DNA from: Sapria himalayana
Lineage: Eukaryota > Streptophyta > Magnoliopsida > Malpighiales > Rafflesiaceae
Direction of reading: 5' to 3'
Length of the DNA: 64,000 bases
Assembly (NCBI GenBank): GCA_029783825.1
Contig: JAREIK010002979.1
Span: 1,109,101-1,173,100, forward strand
Under the pieces are notes generated by a model. It was not told where the DNA came from and did no database searches. It saw only the letters and a program-made list of their open reading frames with translations. Within the stretch, counting starts at the first letter, position 1, and each line of letters starts with the position of its first letter. This document shows positions 37,001 to 49,637 of the stretch, piece after piece. A program made the translations under genes and the position numbers.

Positions 37001-37731
37001 ACATAGATAGATATATATATATAGAAAGATAGACAGATAGATAAATAGATAGGTAGATAAATATATAGATATATAGATAAACAGATAGATTGATAGATTG
37101 ATAAAAAGATAGACACACAAATATATAGATAGATAGATAGACAAATATATAAATAGATAGACAAATAGATAAATTGATAGCTAGAATGATAAACTAAATG
37201 ATAAATAGATATATCGACTATTAGATAGATATATAGATATATTGATATATAGATAGATAAACAGATAGATAGATTAATAGATAGATAGATAGATAGACAA
37301 ATATATAAATAGATAGACAAATAGATAAATTGATAGCTAGAATGATAAACTAAATGATAAATAGATATATCGACTATTAGATAGATATATAGATATATTG
37401 ATATATAGATAGATAAACAGATAGATAGATTAATAGATAGATAGATAGACATATAGATAGATAGAGAGATTGACAGAAAGAAATATAGATAGACACATAG
37501 ATAGATAGATAGATATATTGATTGATTTAATGATATATTGATAGATTGATAAATAGATATACAGATATATAGGTAGATAATTACATAATAGGTGGACAGA
37601 TTAATAGATAGATAGATAGATAAACAGATAGATAAATAGCTAGATAGACAGATAGAAAGACAGATAGATACATAGATAGATAGATAGAGAGATAGACTGA
37701 CAGATAGGTAGATAGAAAGATAGATAGATAA
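28328..37731. repeat. Long degenerate (GATA)n array, 9.4 kb
   Basis: The + strand is almost entirely degenerate GATA/GATT/GACA/AATA. It is punctuated by dinucleotide blocks: (TA)(CA) at 29876-29902, (AT) at about 32424-32445 and 32713-32735, (GA) at 33493-33511, (CA) at 35088-35112, (TA) at 36117-36133 and 36906-36923. It holds a perfect 156-bp duplication near its right end. Minus-strand S-I-Y-L frames up to 276 codons are artefacts. It ends at the CACTA terminus at 37732. Confidence 0.95.
37129..37448. repeat. Perfect 156-bp tandem duplication inside the GATA array
   Basis: The segment beginning ACAAATATATAAATAGATAG at 37141 is repeated from 37297. All ~144 bases compared by eye are identical, including rare words (GCTAGAATGATAAACTAAATG, ATCGACTATTAG). 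The period, 156 = 39 x 4, keeps the tetranucleotide register. Identity against a strongly degenerate background implies a recent event. Confidence 0.9.
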
Positions 37732-38800
37732 CACTACAAGAAAATATCGATTTAGCTATGAAATTTTAGATAGGGATCAATCCCTTTTTAAATTGCAAGG
37801 GGTTAGCTAGGGAATAGCAAAGGATTGATGATTTTTTTATGAAAAAAATAAATAGCAACGGATTAGCAATGGATTAGCGATGTAAAATTTTTCAAAAATT
37901 CCGTGAAAGAAATTCGGGGGATTTAGTGACGGATTATCGACGGAAAATTTTTCTAACTTCCACTCTAGATAAGCGGGGATTTTAGCAATTGATTTTGTGA
38001 TGGAATATCCCTTGTTTATAAAATCATTGATTTAGCAATGGATTTAATGATGGAATTTCCCTTGCTAATAAATTTTTTGATTTAGCGATGAATTTTGCTA
38101 TGAAATATCCATTGCTAATAAAATTCTTGATTTACCGACGGATTTAAAGATGGATTTTTCCTTACTAATAAAATCCTTGATTTAGTGATGGATGTTCCCT
38201 CGCTAATAAAATTCAAGATTTAGCAATGGATTTAGTGACAGATTTAACGACAGATGTTTCCTTGCTAATAAAATCCTAGATTTAGCGACGGATTTAGTGA
38301 CAAATATTCTCTTGCTAATAAAATTCTAGATTTAAGACGGATTTAGTGTTGGATTTAGTGATGGATTTAGTGATGGATTTAGTGATGGATTTTCCATTGC
38401 TAATAAAATCCTTGATTTAGTGATGGATTTAGCGATAGATTTTTCTTTTCTAATAAAATTCTTGATTTAGTTATGGATTTAGCGACGGATTTTCCCTAGC
38501 TAATAAAATCCATATTTTATCAACGGATTTAGCGAACGAATATCCCTAGCTAATAAAATACATATATTTGTGACGGATTTAGCGATGAAATTTCTCGAGA
38601 AAAAAAATCCTTAATTTTCCAATGGATTTAACAACGGAATTTCCCTAGCTAATAAAATTTGTAATATCGTTATGGATTTAGCGATTGATTTTCTCAAGCT
38701 AATAAAATCCATAATATAGCGATGAATTTTCCCTAGCTTATAAAATCTATTATTTAGTTACGGATTTTGCGACGGAATTTTCCTAGCCAATATTTAATTA
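37732..38800 (+). repeat. Left subterminal repeat region, ~15 copies of a ~50-60 bp unit
   Basis: Units of the type GATTTAGCGACGGATTTAGTGATGGATTTTCCCTTGCTAATAAAATCC follow one another from about 38000 to 38790. In CACTA elements subterminal repeats are binding sites for the element's own DNA-binding protein; that role is inferred from the family. Confidence 0.85.
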
Positions 38801-39690
38801 TATAATTTTTTAAAATTTATTATTAGTTTTAATATTTTATTTAATTTTGTTTATTAAATGTATGGTAATGGTCTATAGATGAGCAATCCTTTAAAGATAT
38901 ATTCTCCTCATAAAATAATAAAAAAATTATATTATAAATAAATAATTTAAAAAATATAAAAAAAATTAGATTAGTAAGGTCTAAAAAAACTATTTTTATG
39001 ATGTATTAATTTTTAAAAAAATTATACAAAAATATTTTCTAAAATTTTAAATTAAGAAACTTAAAAATTTCTATTAAAGTAAAATTAAATAATAAATTCA
39101 ATAAGTATAATAATTTTTTTCGATATTTTAAAAATTAAATTAACATATATTAAAATTTCTACAAATATAAATGTAAATTAATTCATTGTATGATAAAATA
39201 AAAAATATTTTCAAAAATATTTGAATTGATCAATAAACTAGTAAAAATTAATATTATTTTAAGTAAAAATAAATTCTAATTATAGAAAACTTTTAAAAAA
39301 ATAAATAATACAAATTTTGAAAATCTTAAAATATAATAAAAATATAATTTTTTTAATAAAATTAAAATAAATAAATTAGAATTTATAAATAAATACATAG
39401 ATGCTTGCTCCTACTAAAATTTATATGAATTAAACAATTGAATAATATTTTTACCATTAGATTTTAACATTAAGTATTAATTAAAAAAATAAATATAACT
39501 TTTTTTAAATATCTTCTCACTTTAAGTAATTATTTGAATTTTAAAAATTATTAATGATATCAAATAATATGAAATTGTATGCCTTTAAAATTATTTCATA
39601 TTATTTTCATAAAAATTAATATGAATTCTTAAAAATGTATAACCATAAAATATAAATTTTTATATATTTTTAACATTTAAAGTATTTTGT
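38801..39690 (+). mobile_element. Inner left arm of the CACTA element
   Basis: AT-rich non-coding sequence that matches 4180-4700, 11380-12060 and the reverse of 27300-28160, including GGTCTATAGATGAGCAATCC at 38871. No coding signal. Confidence 0.7.
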
Positions 39691-42590
39691 AATTCTTAGG
39701 CGAGTGGCTAGAAGACAAATCATCTTTTTATTTATGTCTTATTATAAGAAGTTTGTTAATTTTGTTACTATTTGATATTTTTTTATAAGGCTAAACATAT
39801 TTTTTTTAATTGTTTATATATTTATTGTTTAATTAATATTATTATAATAAATTGTAAGGTGTTTGTTTTTCATGTGTACCTTGCTACACGCACATTAATT
39901 TTGTTGAAATAATTATGATAGTAAATAAAATTAATGAGTCTTTTTGATTATATATATATATTGCTTATTTAATGTTTTAATAATTAAAAATATTAATAAT
40001 TTGCTAATATATACATTCACTTGTCGAGACGGAATAATCTCTAACAATTGAAGCAAACCTCCTCATTCGGCCATCTATCTCTCAACACCGATGCATCAAC
40101 ATATAATCGAGGTTTATGTTTTAATATGTTATTTGATTTGAGGTATCATTTTATTCATTTATTCTTCATCAACATATAATCAAAAATTATGTTTATGCGT
40201 ATTGATTTTGTTATTTATTGTTTCTGAAATTCTTCTCCTTTATCCACCTTGGTTTGTTTGGATTGCATATATATACTTAATCATATACATACTTCATGCA
40301 TTAGTGATATAATGCATTGTCATTGTGTGAATTTTGATGGTGCACAGTAGGTATGCCTAATTAATAACTACTTCAATATACATAACTATATACTGTATAC
40401 AAAAATAGTATACATAAATATAAGTGTATTTTATATAACTATGTTTAAACATAACTATATCTATATAACTATAAAAATAGTATACATAAACTATTTAAAC
40501 ATAACTATATCTATATAATTATAGAAAAAGTATACATAAACTTTTACTATACTTTATAAGTAATTTATAAAAATTGTAAAAACTTATAATTAAAAATTCA
40601 AAAACATTTAATAATGGAATTTAAAGTATTTTAATTTAATTAATCAAACTAAGCACATCACACCCCCTGAATGAGAGTCCCCTAGGATCGTGATAATAAA
40701 CCCTCGTGCAATGTCATCTTTAAATTATGTTGGGTTATTATAAACTCATTATGTACTTATATCAAATAATTACTTTTCAATGTTGTTAGAGCCACTTGTA
40801 TTTATTGTATGATCAATAATTGAGAAGTTAATTCATCCATCCATTTATATTGGACCATAAAAGAAAGATTTATTTTGATTCCTACGGCTAGAATGATGTA
40901 TATTCATTTCATGCAAGCATAATAGCCACAAGAGGGGTGACATTTTATAAGTCATATGAGGGTTGATTATATTCATACTAGCACCATAATTTGATTACAT
41001 TTCTAATTTGACCCAAAGAAAAGAGATTATAAATTTAATTTAAAAAATATATTTAGTCACTTACATGATTTGTATGCCATATGATCATTTTTTTATATAT
41101 TATATCTTAAATTTTTAATATTTCTAAATTGTTTGTGGGAATGCAAGTAGACATGTTAAGAGCCCACCTAAACCCAAGCTAAATCGAACACATCAACTTG
41201 CATTATGTTCATATCCATTGTAAGAGACTAAGTATAGAACTATTCATCATGTATAATGAAAATGATAAATTAGGGTTTTATTATTGTTTTGGATCGCACA
41301 ACAAAGAAGCTTGAACAAAGAGACCTTGCTTATGATGTCGCATAAAGGTATTTTGTAAGTTTTTGAGTTGATCACATAGCAATTAAAAATATATCAAAAA
41401 TAAATTACTGATCAAGAATAATTATTAGTTTTGCAAAGGTGCCAGAAAATCCAAATTATTAAGAGAAAAAAGAACATAAAATTAGAGTAGGCTTATAGCT
41501 TTTAAGTAGCAATTACATGCATAACAAGAAATCCAAATCATTCTAATCTTCAAATAGAAAAAAAAATTAGGCTTGCATCTCTTAAATTACAAAACAAAAT
41601 AACAAAAATAATTTAATATCATCCATTGATACCACTAAAAGTTAGGAATATTGCTTTGAAAAGTATTTTCTTAAATTAGTTCACTTTTAGAATTTTATTA
41701 AATAGATTTTCTTGACAATGAAAGTACTATTCATTTTATTTTGTTGCTTCCAAAAATAGCACTAACATTTATCTAACTTTGCAAAAAAAATGGAATTCCT
41801 CCACAACACTAATAATAATAATACTTAATATTTTCATCCTTAATCTATTTATATATATACATATATATAATGGATAATTATGTTATGGAATCAAAAATAA
41901 AAAATATATTTGATTTGGGTTATATTTTAGTACCTATATAAGGATACTCATCATTATCCCAACATAATCAAAAAAAAAACATTATGCATAAACTCGTTTC
42001 TGCTTACTTGGTATGGAGAAACGAGTTTATGCATATGTTTATGCATACAGAGTATGTATAAACTCCATATGCATATGTTTTTATATATGAAAAAAATGAG
42101 TTTCTGCATAAACTCATATGCATACTCGAGTATATGCATACTGTATGATTAAAAGAAGGTAATTATCAATATAGGAATTTGAAAGACCCAAATCATAAAT
42201 ATTTTGGATTTGGGTCCCCAAATGATATATTAAAATTAAAAATTTTAATAAAGCATTATTATTTTCATTTTGGGTCCCCTTAATATTTTTTCCTATAACT
42301 TTATAACTTTTATCCACTTTTGATGCACTGAAGTGCATCAACTTTGTTTATCTCACAGAAGTTTTTAATAAATTTAAATCTAAAATGATAGTTTTAGAAT
42401 TCAAAAATCAATTTTTGATTTTCATAGGGTTTACCAAAATATACTTCTTCAAAGAAAATTGATAGGTTCAAATCCAGGGCTTACACCCAATTAATGATGC
42501 TACTAATCATCTAACTAGTAACTTTTTAGAAATCTTGGATTCAAAAAAACTTTATAATGATAACGCAAGTTGGATTTGATAATTTTAAGT
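39691..42590. other. CACTA interior without recognised gene
   Basis: AT-rich. It holds a perfect hairpin at 41983-42035 (separate entry) and degenerate TATAAC words at about 40370-40540. No coding sequence recognised; short minus-strand open frames at 41954-42341 look like chance. Confidence 0.45.
41983..42035. repeat. Perfect 19-bp inverted repeat with 15-nt loop
   Basis: TATGCATAAACTCGTTTCT (41983-42001) and its exact reverse complement (42017-42035) flank a 15-base loop. Partial copies of the same stem (GAGTTTCTGCATAAACTC at about 42099) follow, so the whole 41980-42150 stretch is nested palindromic. Confidence 0.9.
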
Positions 42591-42599
42591 GTTAGGATT

Positions 42600-43380
42600 A
42601 TGATTATATGGGTAATATATCTATACCTACATGTAACTATATTTATAGTTACATGTATAATAACATACAACATTATATTTAACTATATGTGTATTACTAT
42701 GTATAAATATTTGTATAACTATATGTAAATATTTTTATAACTATATAACACTCTACAACATTAAATATAACTATATTTATAACTATGTATACACATATAT
42801 AAATCTATATATTTATTTATAACTTTATATATTTATGTATAACTATTTGTATGAATATCTTTATATATAACTATATGTTTAAATATATCAAAATATTAAT
42901 AGCTATATATACTATATGTATAATAAAATATAACTATAAATAATTGTATCTTATTATATATATAACTATAAAAGCTGTATACTTAACTATATTTAAATAT
43001 GTAATTAACATCTTATATTTAATATACATTTGTATATATTACTATATAAAAATGTATTTTACTATATCTATACCTATACATATCTATATGTATAAATATA
43101 TATACCTACATGCATAAATATAAATATAACTATATGTGTAACTATATGTCTAACCACTTGTAACTATATTTATAATTACATGTATTAAAACATAAAACAT
43201 TATGTTTAATTATATGTGTATAACTATATATAAATATTTGTAAAACTAAATAAAACATTATATAATTAAATATAACTATATTTTTAACTATTTATACATA
43301 TATGTTTACATATATGTAAATCTATTTATTTGTTTATAACATTGTATATATTTATGTATAACTAAATATAATTACTCATA

Positions 43381-43444
<64 letters not shown>

Positions 43445-44060
43445 AAACTAAATGTTTAACAATATATAACTTTTTATAACTATATATATTATATGTATAA
43501 TAACATATAACTATAAATAATTCTATCTTACTATATGTATAACTATAAAAACTGTATACATAACTATATTTAAATATATAATTAACAACATGTATTTAAT
43601 ATCCATTTTTATATATTAGTATGAAAAACGTATTTTAGTATATCCATAACTATACATAACTATATGTATAAATAAATGAAATTATTTGAAAAAGAATATA
43701 TATATACATGTATAAATATAAGTTTAATTATACATATAAATATATGTATAACCACATGTAACTATATTTATAATTATATGTATAAAAACATACAACATAA
43801 TGTTTAACTAAATATTTATAACTATATATACATATTTGTATAACTATAAAAACTCTATATAGATAAATATAACTTTATTTTTAATTATGTATACATATAT
43901 GTAAATCTATATAATTGTTTATAACTTTATATACATTTATTTAAATTTACTTATAACTATTTGTATGCATATATCTATATATAATTATATGTTTAACTAT
44001 ATGTAACTATTTATAACTACATTTACTATATGTATCCTAACATATAATTATATATGAGAT
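42600..44060 (+). repeat. AT-rich ~0.53-kb tandem repeat, ~2.7 copies
   Basis: The landmark AACTTTATATATTTATGTATAAC recurs in diverged form at about 42821, 43340 and 43922, spacing ~518 and ~584. The longer spacing is explained by an (AT)n block at 43383-43439. Same monomer and orientation as 9190-10240. Confidence 0.8.
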
Positions 44061-44309
44061 AATACAATTTTGTTGCACTAACTTGAAATAAAATGGCTAA
44101 AGATATAATGTCAACAATATGTAAGCACATATCATGAGAGTGTCCGTTGATTATGCTCATATATGGTATAATACAAATAAGAGTCGTACTCTTACCTAAA
44201 CCCAGCCATTGGGCCTCAGGCTCAAATATGAACTTAAGTATAACAAAAGATATAATATTTGATAGGTTTGTATAGAACAAATTTTATTTTATTTTATATA
44301 ATTCATCAT

Positions 44310-44690
44310 TCTAACACTCCACTCTCTATGTGTCTCTCCCTCCATCTATAATTATTTCTATCCTTCTCTTCCTCTTTTTCTTTGTGTCACACTCTATCTC
44401 TTGTAATTTTTCTTTCTCGCTCTTCTTTCTTGCTTGTTCTCTCTCTCTCTCTCTCTCTCCACCCCCTCTTTCTCTCTCCCTATCTCTCTCCCTCTTTCCC
44501 CCCCATTCTCTCTTCCTCCCTCCTCCCCTCTCTCCCCCTCTCTCCCTTTCACTATTTCTCTCCCCCGCTCTCTTCCTCATTCTCTCTCTTCCTCTCTCTT
44601 TCCTGTCTCCCCATTTTTGTGCCCCTTTTTCTATCCACCTTATCTCTCTCTCTCTCTCTCTCTTCCTCTCCCTCTCCTCCTTAAACTTTG
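44310..44690. repeat. CT-rich (pyrimidine) tract
   Basis: Nearly pure pyrimidine on the + strand with several (CT)n runs (44438-44458, 44641-44662) and C runs. Such tracts occur near plant promoters, and it lies about 300 bp before the transposase start, but a promoter role is only possible, not shown. Long S/L/P open frames are artefacts. Confidence 0.8.
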
Positions 44691-44967
44691 AATGCCTTTC
44701 TTTTTTGTTTTCCTTTCTTTTGCATTATCATATTTTGCACCCTTTATCTATTATTACTATTATATCTATTAATCTTTATCGTGTTAAAAATTTCTTTATC
44801 TATGAATGTAGATTCTGCAAACACATTGCCTCGATATTCATGATTTTTTATTTTTAAATATTCATTTGTAATTAATTTTATTTAATTATTTCTATATTTT
44901 GAAGTAATAGAATGTTTTATTTAAAATAATGATTGTGCATTATTTTTTGTAAATAAAATAGGGCAAA

Positions 44968-47900
44968 ATGAGTTTAGATCATCAATTGATGTACAGAAGG
45001 GGTTATTAATGATTTTTTGAATAATGTTTTTTGACTAGACTTGAAACTTTCATCAATTATGCATGTAGTCAATCGAAATTGATGGATGGAGAAAAAATTA
45101 AGTGTCCATGTAATCATCACAAGTATCAAAATATCTCTTTTCGTGATGCAAATACTTTAAGATATTTATTTGGCTAAATATGACTTTGTGTGCCAAATTA
45201 TTTTGTTTGGATTTATCATGGGGAAAGTACAATGACTCGGAATATTGACCAAAATGAGGGTACTAAATCATTTGCTTGTGGTGAATAAACATCAAACACA
45301 TACCATAGAATGATCACGGAAGCTGCTAGTGCTGACTTCAGAATGGATTACATGGATGAACCACCTAATCATGAAGCTTAGAAATTTTATGAAATACTTA
45401 AAGCTCAGATAAAGAGTTGTGGCCTGGTTGTAAAACAAATTTGCAATTGTCACTTGTGGCTCGACTAATGAGCATTAAGTAAGAAAATTATATGTCTGAG
45501 AAATTATTTGATTAGGTGACATAATTGATGAAGGAGATTGTTTTGGATAATAATTTGATCACTAATAACTTTTACAACACTAAGAAGTTACTATGAGGAA
45601 TGGGTCTACCAGTGAAAAAATTTGATTGTTGTTTAAATGGATGCATGCTATATTAGGGTGGTGATAGTGATTTAATTAGCTGTAAGTTTTGTGACCATCC
45701 TCGATTTAGGAAGGCACCTCGTATTATAGATATGCGACAAAAATTAAAGGTTGTCTTAAAGAAGATGTCTGTTTTTTTCATTAATTCCTCGATTACGGAG
45801 ACTATATGCATCAAATGAAATAGAAAATGATATGAGGTGGCATTGTGAGCATGAGGTTGAAGAAGGGGTAATGTGTCATCCATCAGATTTACTTGCTTGG
45901 AGCATTTTAATTATATACATAAATATTTTGTAGTAGAAAGTCGAAATGTGAGATTCGGTCTCTGCACTGATGGATTTCAGCCATTTGGGCAATGTGGAGA
46001 ACAGTATTCAACATGACCTGTGATAGTGACACCTTATAACTTTCCTTCGTGTTTGTGTATGAATGAGCAATATATGTTTTTGTCAATATTGGTTCCAAGG
46101 ACAAAAAATCCAAAAGCCATGCTGGATGTTTTCTTACAGCTTCTTATTGAAGAGTTAAATCATTTGTGGGATATTGGCATGGATACATATGATATCTCAA
46201 AGAAACAAAATTTTATTATGCGAGTAACCCTTATGCGGATGGTAAGTGACTTTCCTACATATTCAAAGTTGTCTAGCTGGAGAACTACAGAATGATTTGC
46301 ATGCTCATATTGCATGACAAATTCTGATTCATTTACCCTCAAATTTAGTGGTAAACAGTCATGGTTTGATAACTATCGTAAGTTTCTACCTAAGAATCAT
46401 CCATTTCGAAGAAATAAAACAACATTTTGAAAAAATAAAACTATGATGAAGGTTGCACTAGCAGTTCGTTCAGGAGATGATATTATGACAAAGATTCAGA
46501 GTTTGGGTTTTAAGAAGGTAACTGAAATAGAAACTACTAGAAGTAATGGATGAATAGATAAATTATTTGGCTGGAGGAAACATATAATATTTTGGTACTT
46601 GCCCTATTGGTAGTTCAATTTTATTCGTCATAACTTAGATGTAATGCATATTGAAAAATAATATGTTTGAAAATGTTATCAACACTATCCTTAATGTAGA
46701 TGGAAAAACAAAAGACACTTTAAAATCAAGACAAGAGCTGAATGATTACTGTCGACATCCTGAATTGAAACTGAATGAGGAAATAGGAAAATTCACTAAA
46801 GCTTGCTATACACGTAATAAGAAGGAAAGATAGATATTGTGTGAATATGTTAAAAATTTGAAATTCCCTGATGGATATGTGTCAAATATGGGTAGATGTG
46901 TGGATAAGAAGAATCTTAATTTATTTGGAATGAAAAGTCATGACTGTCATGTATTTATGCAGTGAATAATACCAAATGCATTTTTTGAAATACTTCCCCT
47001 AAGTGTTTGGAAGGTCCTTACCGAACTTAGATTGTTTTTCAAATAGCTAACTACAACCACAATCAAAATAGATGACATGTTGAGGCAGAAGAAAAACATT
47101 CCACTTATTATTTGTAAGCTTGAACAGATATTCCCACCAAGTTTTTTTTGACTCAATGGAACATTTTCCAATCCATTTGGCATATGAAGCAAGGATTGCA
47201 GGGCCAGTGCAATTCCGGTGGATCTATCCTTTTGAGAGATAAATACATATAATTTGTTGTGTTATATTATCTCGTACAAAAAGTAATATTGTAATTTAAT
47301 CTAATTGAAACCTAACATTATGATTGTAGGTATCTTTGTAAGTTGAAATTGAATGTTAGAAACAAGGCAAAAGTTGAAGGTTCAATTTGCAATGCATATT
47401 TAGTAGAAGATGCATCATCATTTTGTTCTTATTATTTTGAGGACCATGTCAATACAAAGAATAGAAATGTACCACGAAATGATGAAGATAATGTGATGGT
47501 AGAAGATTCTGTGGACAAACTATCTATCTTCAAGCACCCTAGAAGAGTATTTGGAAGAGCAATGAAAAGATGTATGATAGATGAAGAGTACAAAGCAACC
47601 CGGAGCTATGTTTTACTTAATTGTAAAGAGGCTGCATCATATATTGAGTATGTATACAAAAAATGGTTGTAGGTTTAATCATAGTTTAATTTTATCTTTA
47701 ATAGGAATTATTAAAAATTGATATACACCCTTCTCTCTCTATTTATATTTGTACTGTATTTATGTTGAGCAGTTAAAATATAAGCAACTAGTAATTTCCA
47801 GCAATGATGTCGATTATATGCTAGAAACTAAATTTGCGAATTGGTTAAAAAATTATGTGAGAATTATTAAGTTTTAAATTTTTGAATTATTTAATTTATA

Positions 47901-48500
47901 TGTATCTTTTATTTATTAATATCATTTTTTTAATTTATGTCACATGCAATTGTTCCTTCAAATGGAGATTCAAATATTTTCATTCAGAATCAAAGTAAAG
48001 GCTCGTTTAGATATATGACAACCTATCATGGATATTTTATTAATGGATATAAATTTCACACAATCTGCTACTCTTATTCTAAAACAACAATGAATAGTGG
48101 TGCATGCATTAAAGGCTCATGTTATAGTACAGATGAAATTGATTATTATGGTCAACTCAAAAAAGTTATTGAGTTGAAGTATCCTGGAATCAAAAATAAT
48201 AGGATTGTATTATTTAAGAGCGAGTGGTTTGATCCTACATGAAATATGGGTACAAAGATTAATTCGGATTATAAGTTAGTGGATGTTAACCATAATCACA
48301 CATATAATCAATATGAGCCATTTATTATGGTAGTTCAAGCTGCTCAAGTATATTAATTGTGCATATCTGAGTTTATCTTGTGATAAGAGAGATTGGTGGG
48401 TGATTTGCAAAATCAAATCCCGATCAAAATTTGAAGTATCAACATCATAACAAAGAAGTGCAGACTTAGATATGCACCGGCATTCCAAGAAGATGACATA
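44968..48500 (+). pseudogene. TNP2-type CACTA transposase, degenerate
   Basis: Order and motifs follow plant TNP2 transposases, which cut and move CACTA elements. N-terminus LDHQLMYRRGY; IKCPCNHHKYQN zinc-ligand-like motif; W-I-Y-H-G-E-S (about 45220); MDEPPNHEA; FDCCLNGCMLY (45620); RLYASNEIENDMRWH with CHPSDLLAW (45790-45900); core VRFGLCTDGFQPFG (45950) then VIVTPYNFPSCLCM and DVFLQLLIEELNHLW (46020-46170); DFPTYSKLSSW; RHNLDVMHIEKNMFENV (46630); KSHDCHVFMQ (46940); LEQIFPP; VQFRWIYPFER (47210). An intron ends at 47329 (acceptor intact, donor changed to AT at 47239), then YLCKLKLNVRNKAK, a DUF4218-like part, and a DUF4216-like part from 47937 (GYFINGYKFHT, VIELKYPGI). WWVICKIKSRSKFEV lies at 48400. 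Several in-frame stops and frameshifts inactivate it. Confidence 0.92.
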
Positions 48501-48809
48501 AATAATATTGAGCCTGTAAATGTAAATGAAGATCCAGAAAATTTATGAGACTCAAATGGTGGCATAATAGAAATTGAAGATTATCAATTTCTATCTGAAG
48601 ATGAGTTCGAACTTTTATCAGAATCAGACAAAATATTAGAAGATCCATTGGGGGACGTAGTGATGCCAATAATTAAATTGTTATAATATTTTTATAATTT
48701 AAACTAGCAAAGACTTTTGATATTTTGTTGAAATCTATTAGTGTGTTTTATTCTAAAATGCATGCTTTTTCATCATATCTCTAATATTTGGTATATGTTT
48801 TATTTTGTA

Positions 48810-49245
48810 CAGCAGATTGTGCCTAAAAAACATGGTCGTGGTAGAGGTCGAAAGAAGTACTGAGTGTATGAAATTGGCTCTAAGGGAGTGGCATCTTGTT
48901 GTAGTAGTCGTGCTTCTAATTCATCTTCCTCATCAATGATGGATGAGTCGGTAGAACAATAAGCACTGGAAACAAATGAACGTATTATAGTTATGAACAC
49001 CAAAATGAAAAAGAATCATGAGCAAATATCTAATTTGAAGGAAGGATATATGAAATTAAAGAACAGAAGGATAAGTAGTATACTAATTTGATTGAAGAAA
49101 AGCAAAAAAATTAAAGAAATGAACCATGAGACGAAAGAAATTGAGAATGTAATGCAACATCAGATGTCCTATATGGAGTCACAGTTAGCGACATAGGCGA
49201 AACAAATAGGATTCCAATATCCAATTGCGAATCCTCACAGCAGAG
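48810..49245 (+). pseudogene. C-terminal basic and coiled-coil remnant downstream of TNP2
   Basis: After an acceptor-like TACAG it reads PKKHGRGRGRKKYRVYEIG, a Ser-rich stretch (ASNSSSSSMMDESVEQ), then a stop and a K/E-rich heptad-like region (ERIIVMNTKMKKNHEQISNL, KEMNHETKEIENVMQHQMSY) ending MESQLAT. Plant CACTA and Ptta/En/Spm-type proteins often carry such a coiled coil near the C-terminus. It contains stops. The segment MESQLA is repeated in the deleted copy at 17505-17780, which shows it belongs to the same element family. Confidence 0.6.
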
Positions 49246-49637
49246 GCTAGCATTCCCTAAAAATTATAAGGATGATTGAGTATAAAAATTATTTATGAAC
49301 TGTTATTTATTTTTTTCTATGTGCAGCAAATAATTATGATATTATTTTGTAGGTTTCAATTTTTGTTATTCTAGTTTTGTTCTCTGCTTTTCCGATTAAC
49401 CTAATTATGAATCTTTGCAGGACATATTATGTGAGACAAAAGAAAAAATCATGATTTAAAGCATTCAGACATTATCAAGTTCATTCTAATGCTTGGGTCC
49501 AATATTTATTGATTTCAACTTTATCAAAAAGAGGGATAGCTTATCTTATCTTTATTATTCTTAAAACATTTTATTTTTGCACTCTCTTTATCTCTAAATA
49601 TAATTGCTAGACATCTTTTAGATTTTTTTTAAAGCTA

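Noticed and set aside
28288..37734. Minus-strand open frames up to 276 codons in the GATA array
   Set aside because: Same artefact on the complementary strand; no family-like motif or stable composition beyond the repeat. Hydrophobicity might suggest membrane proteins but follows from the repeat alone.
44326..44857. S/L/P-rich + strand and R/E-rich - strand frames
   Set aside because: Pyrimidine-rich tract gives both; no family features.
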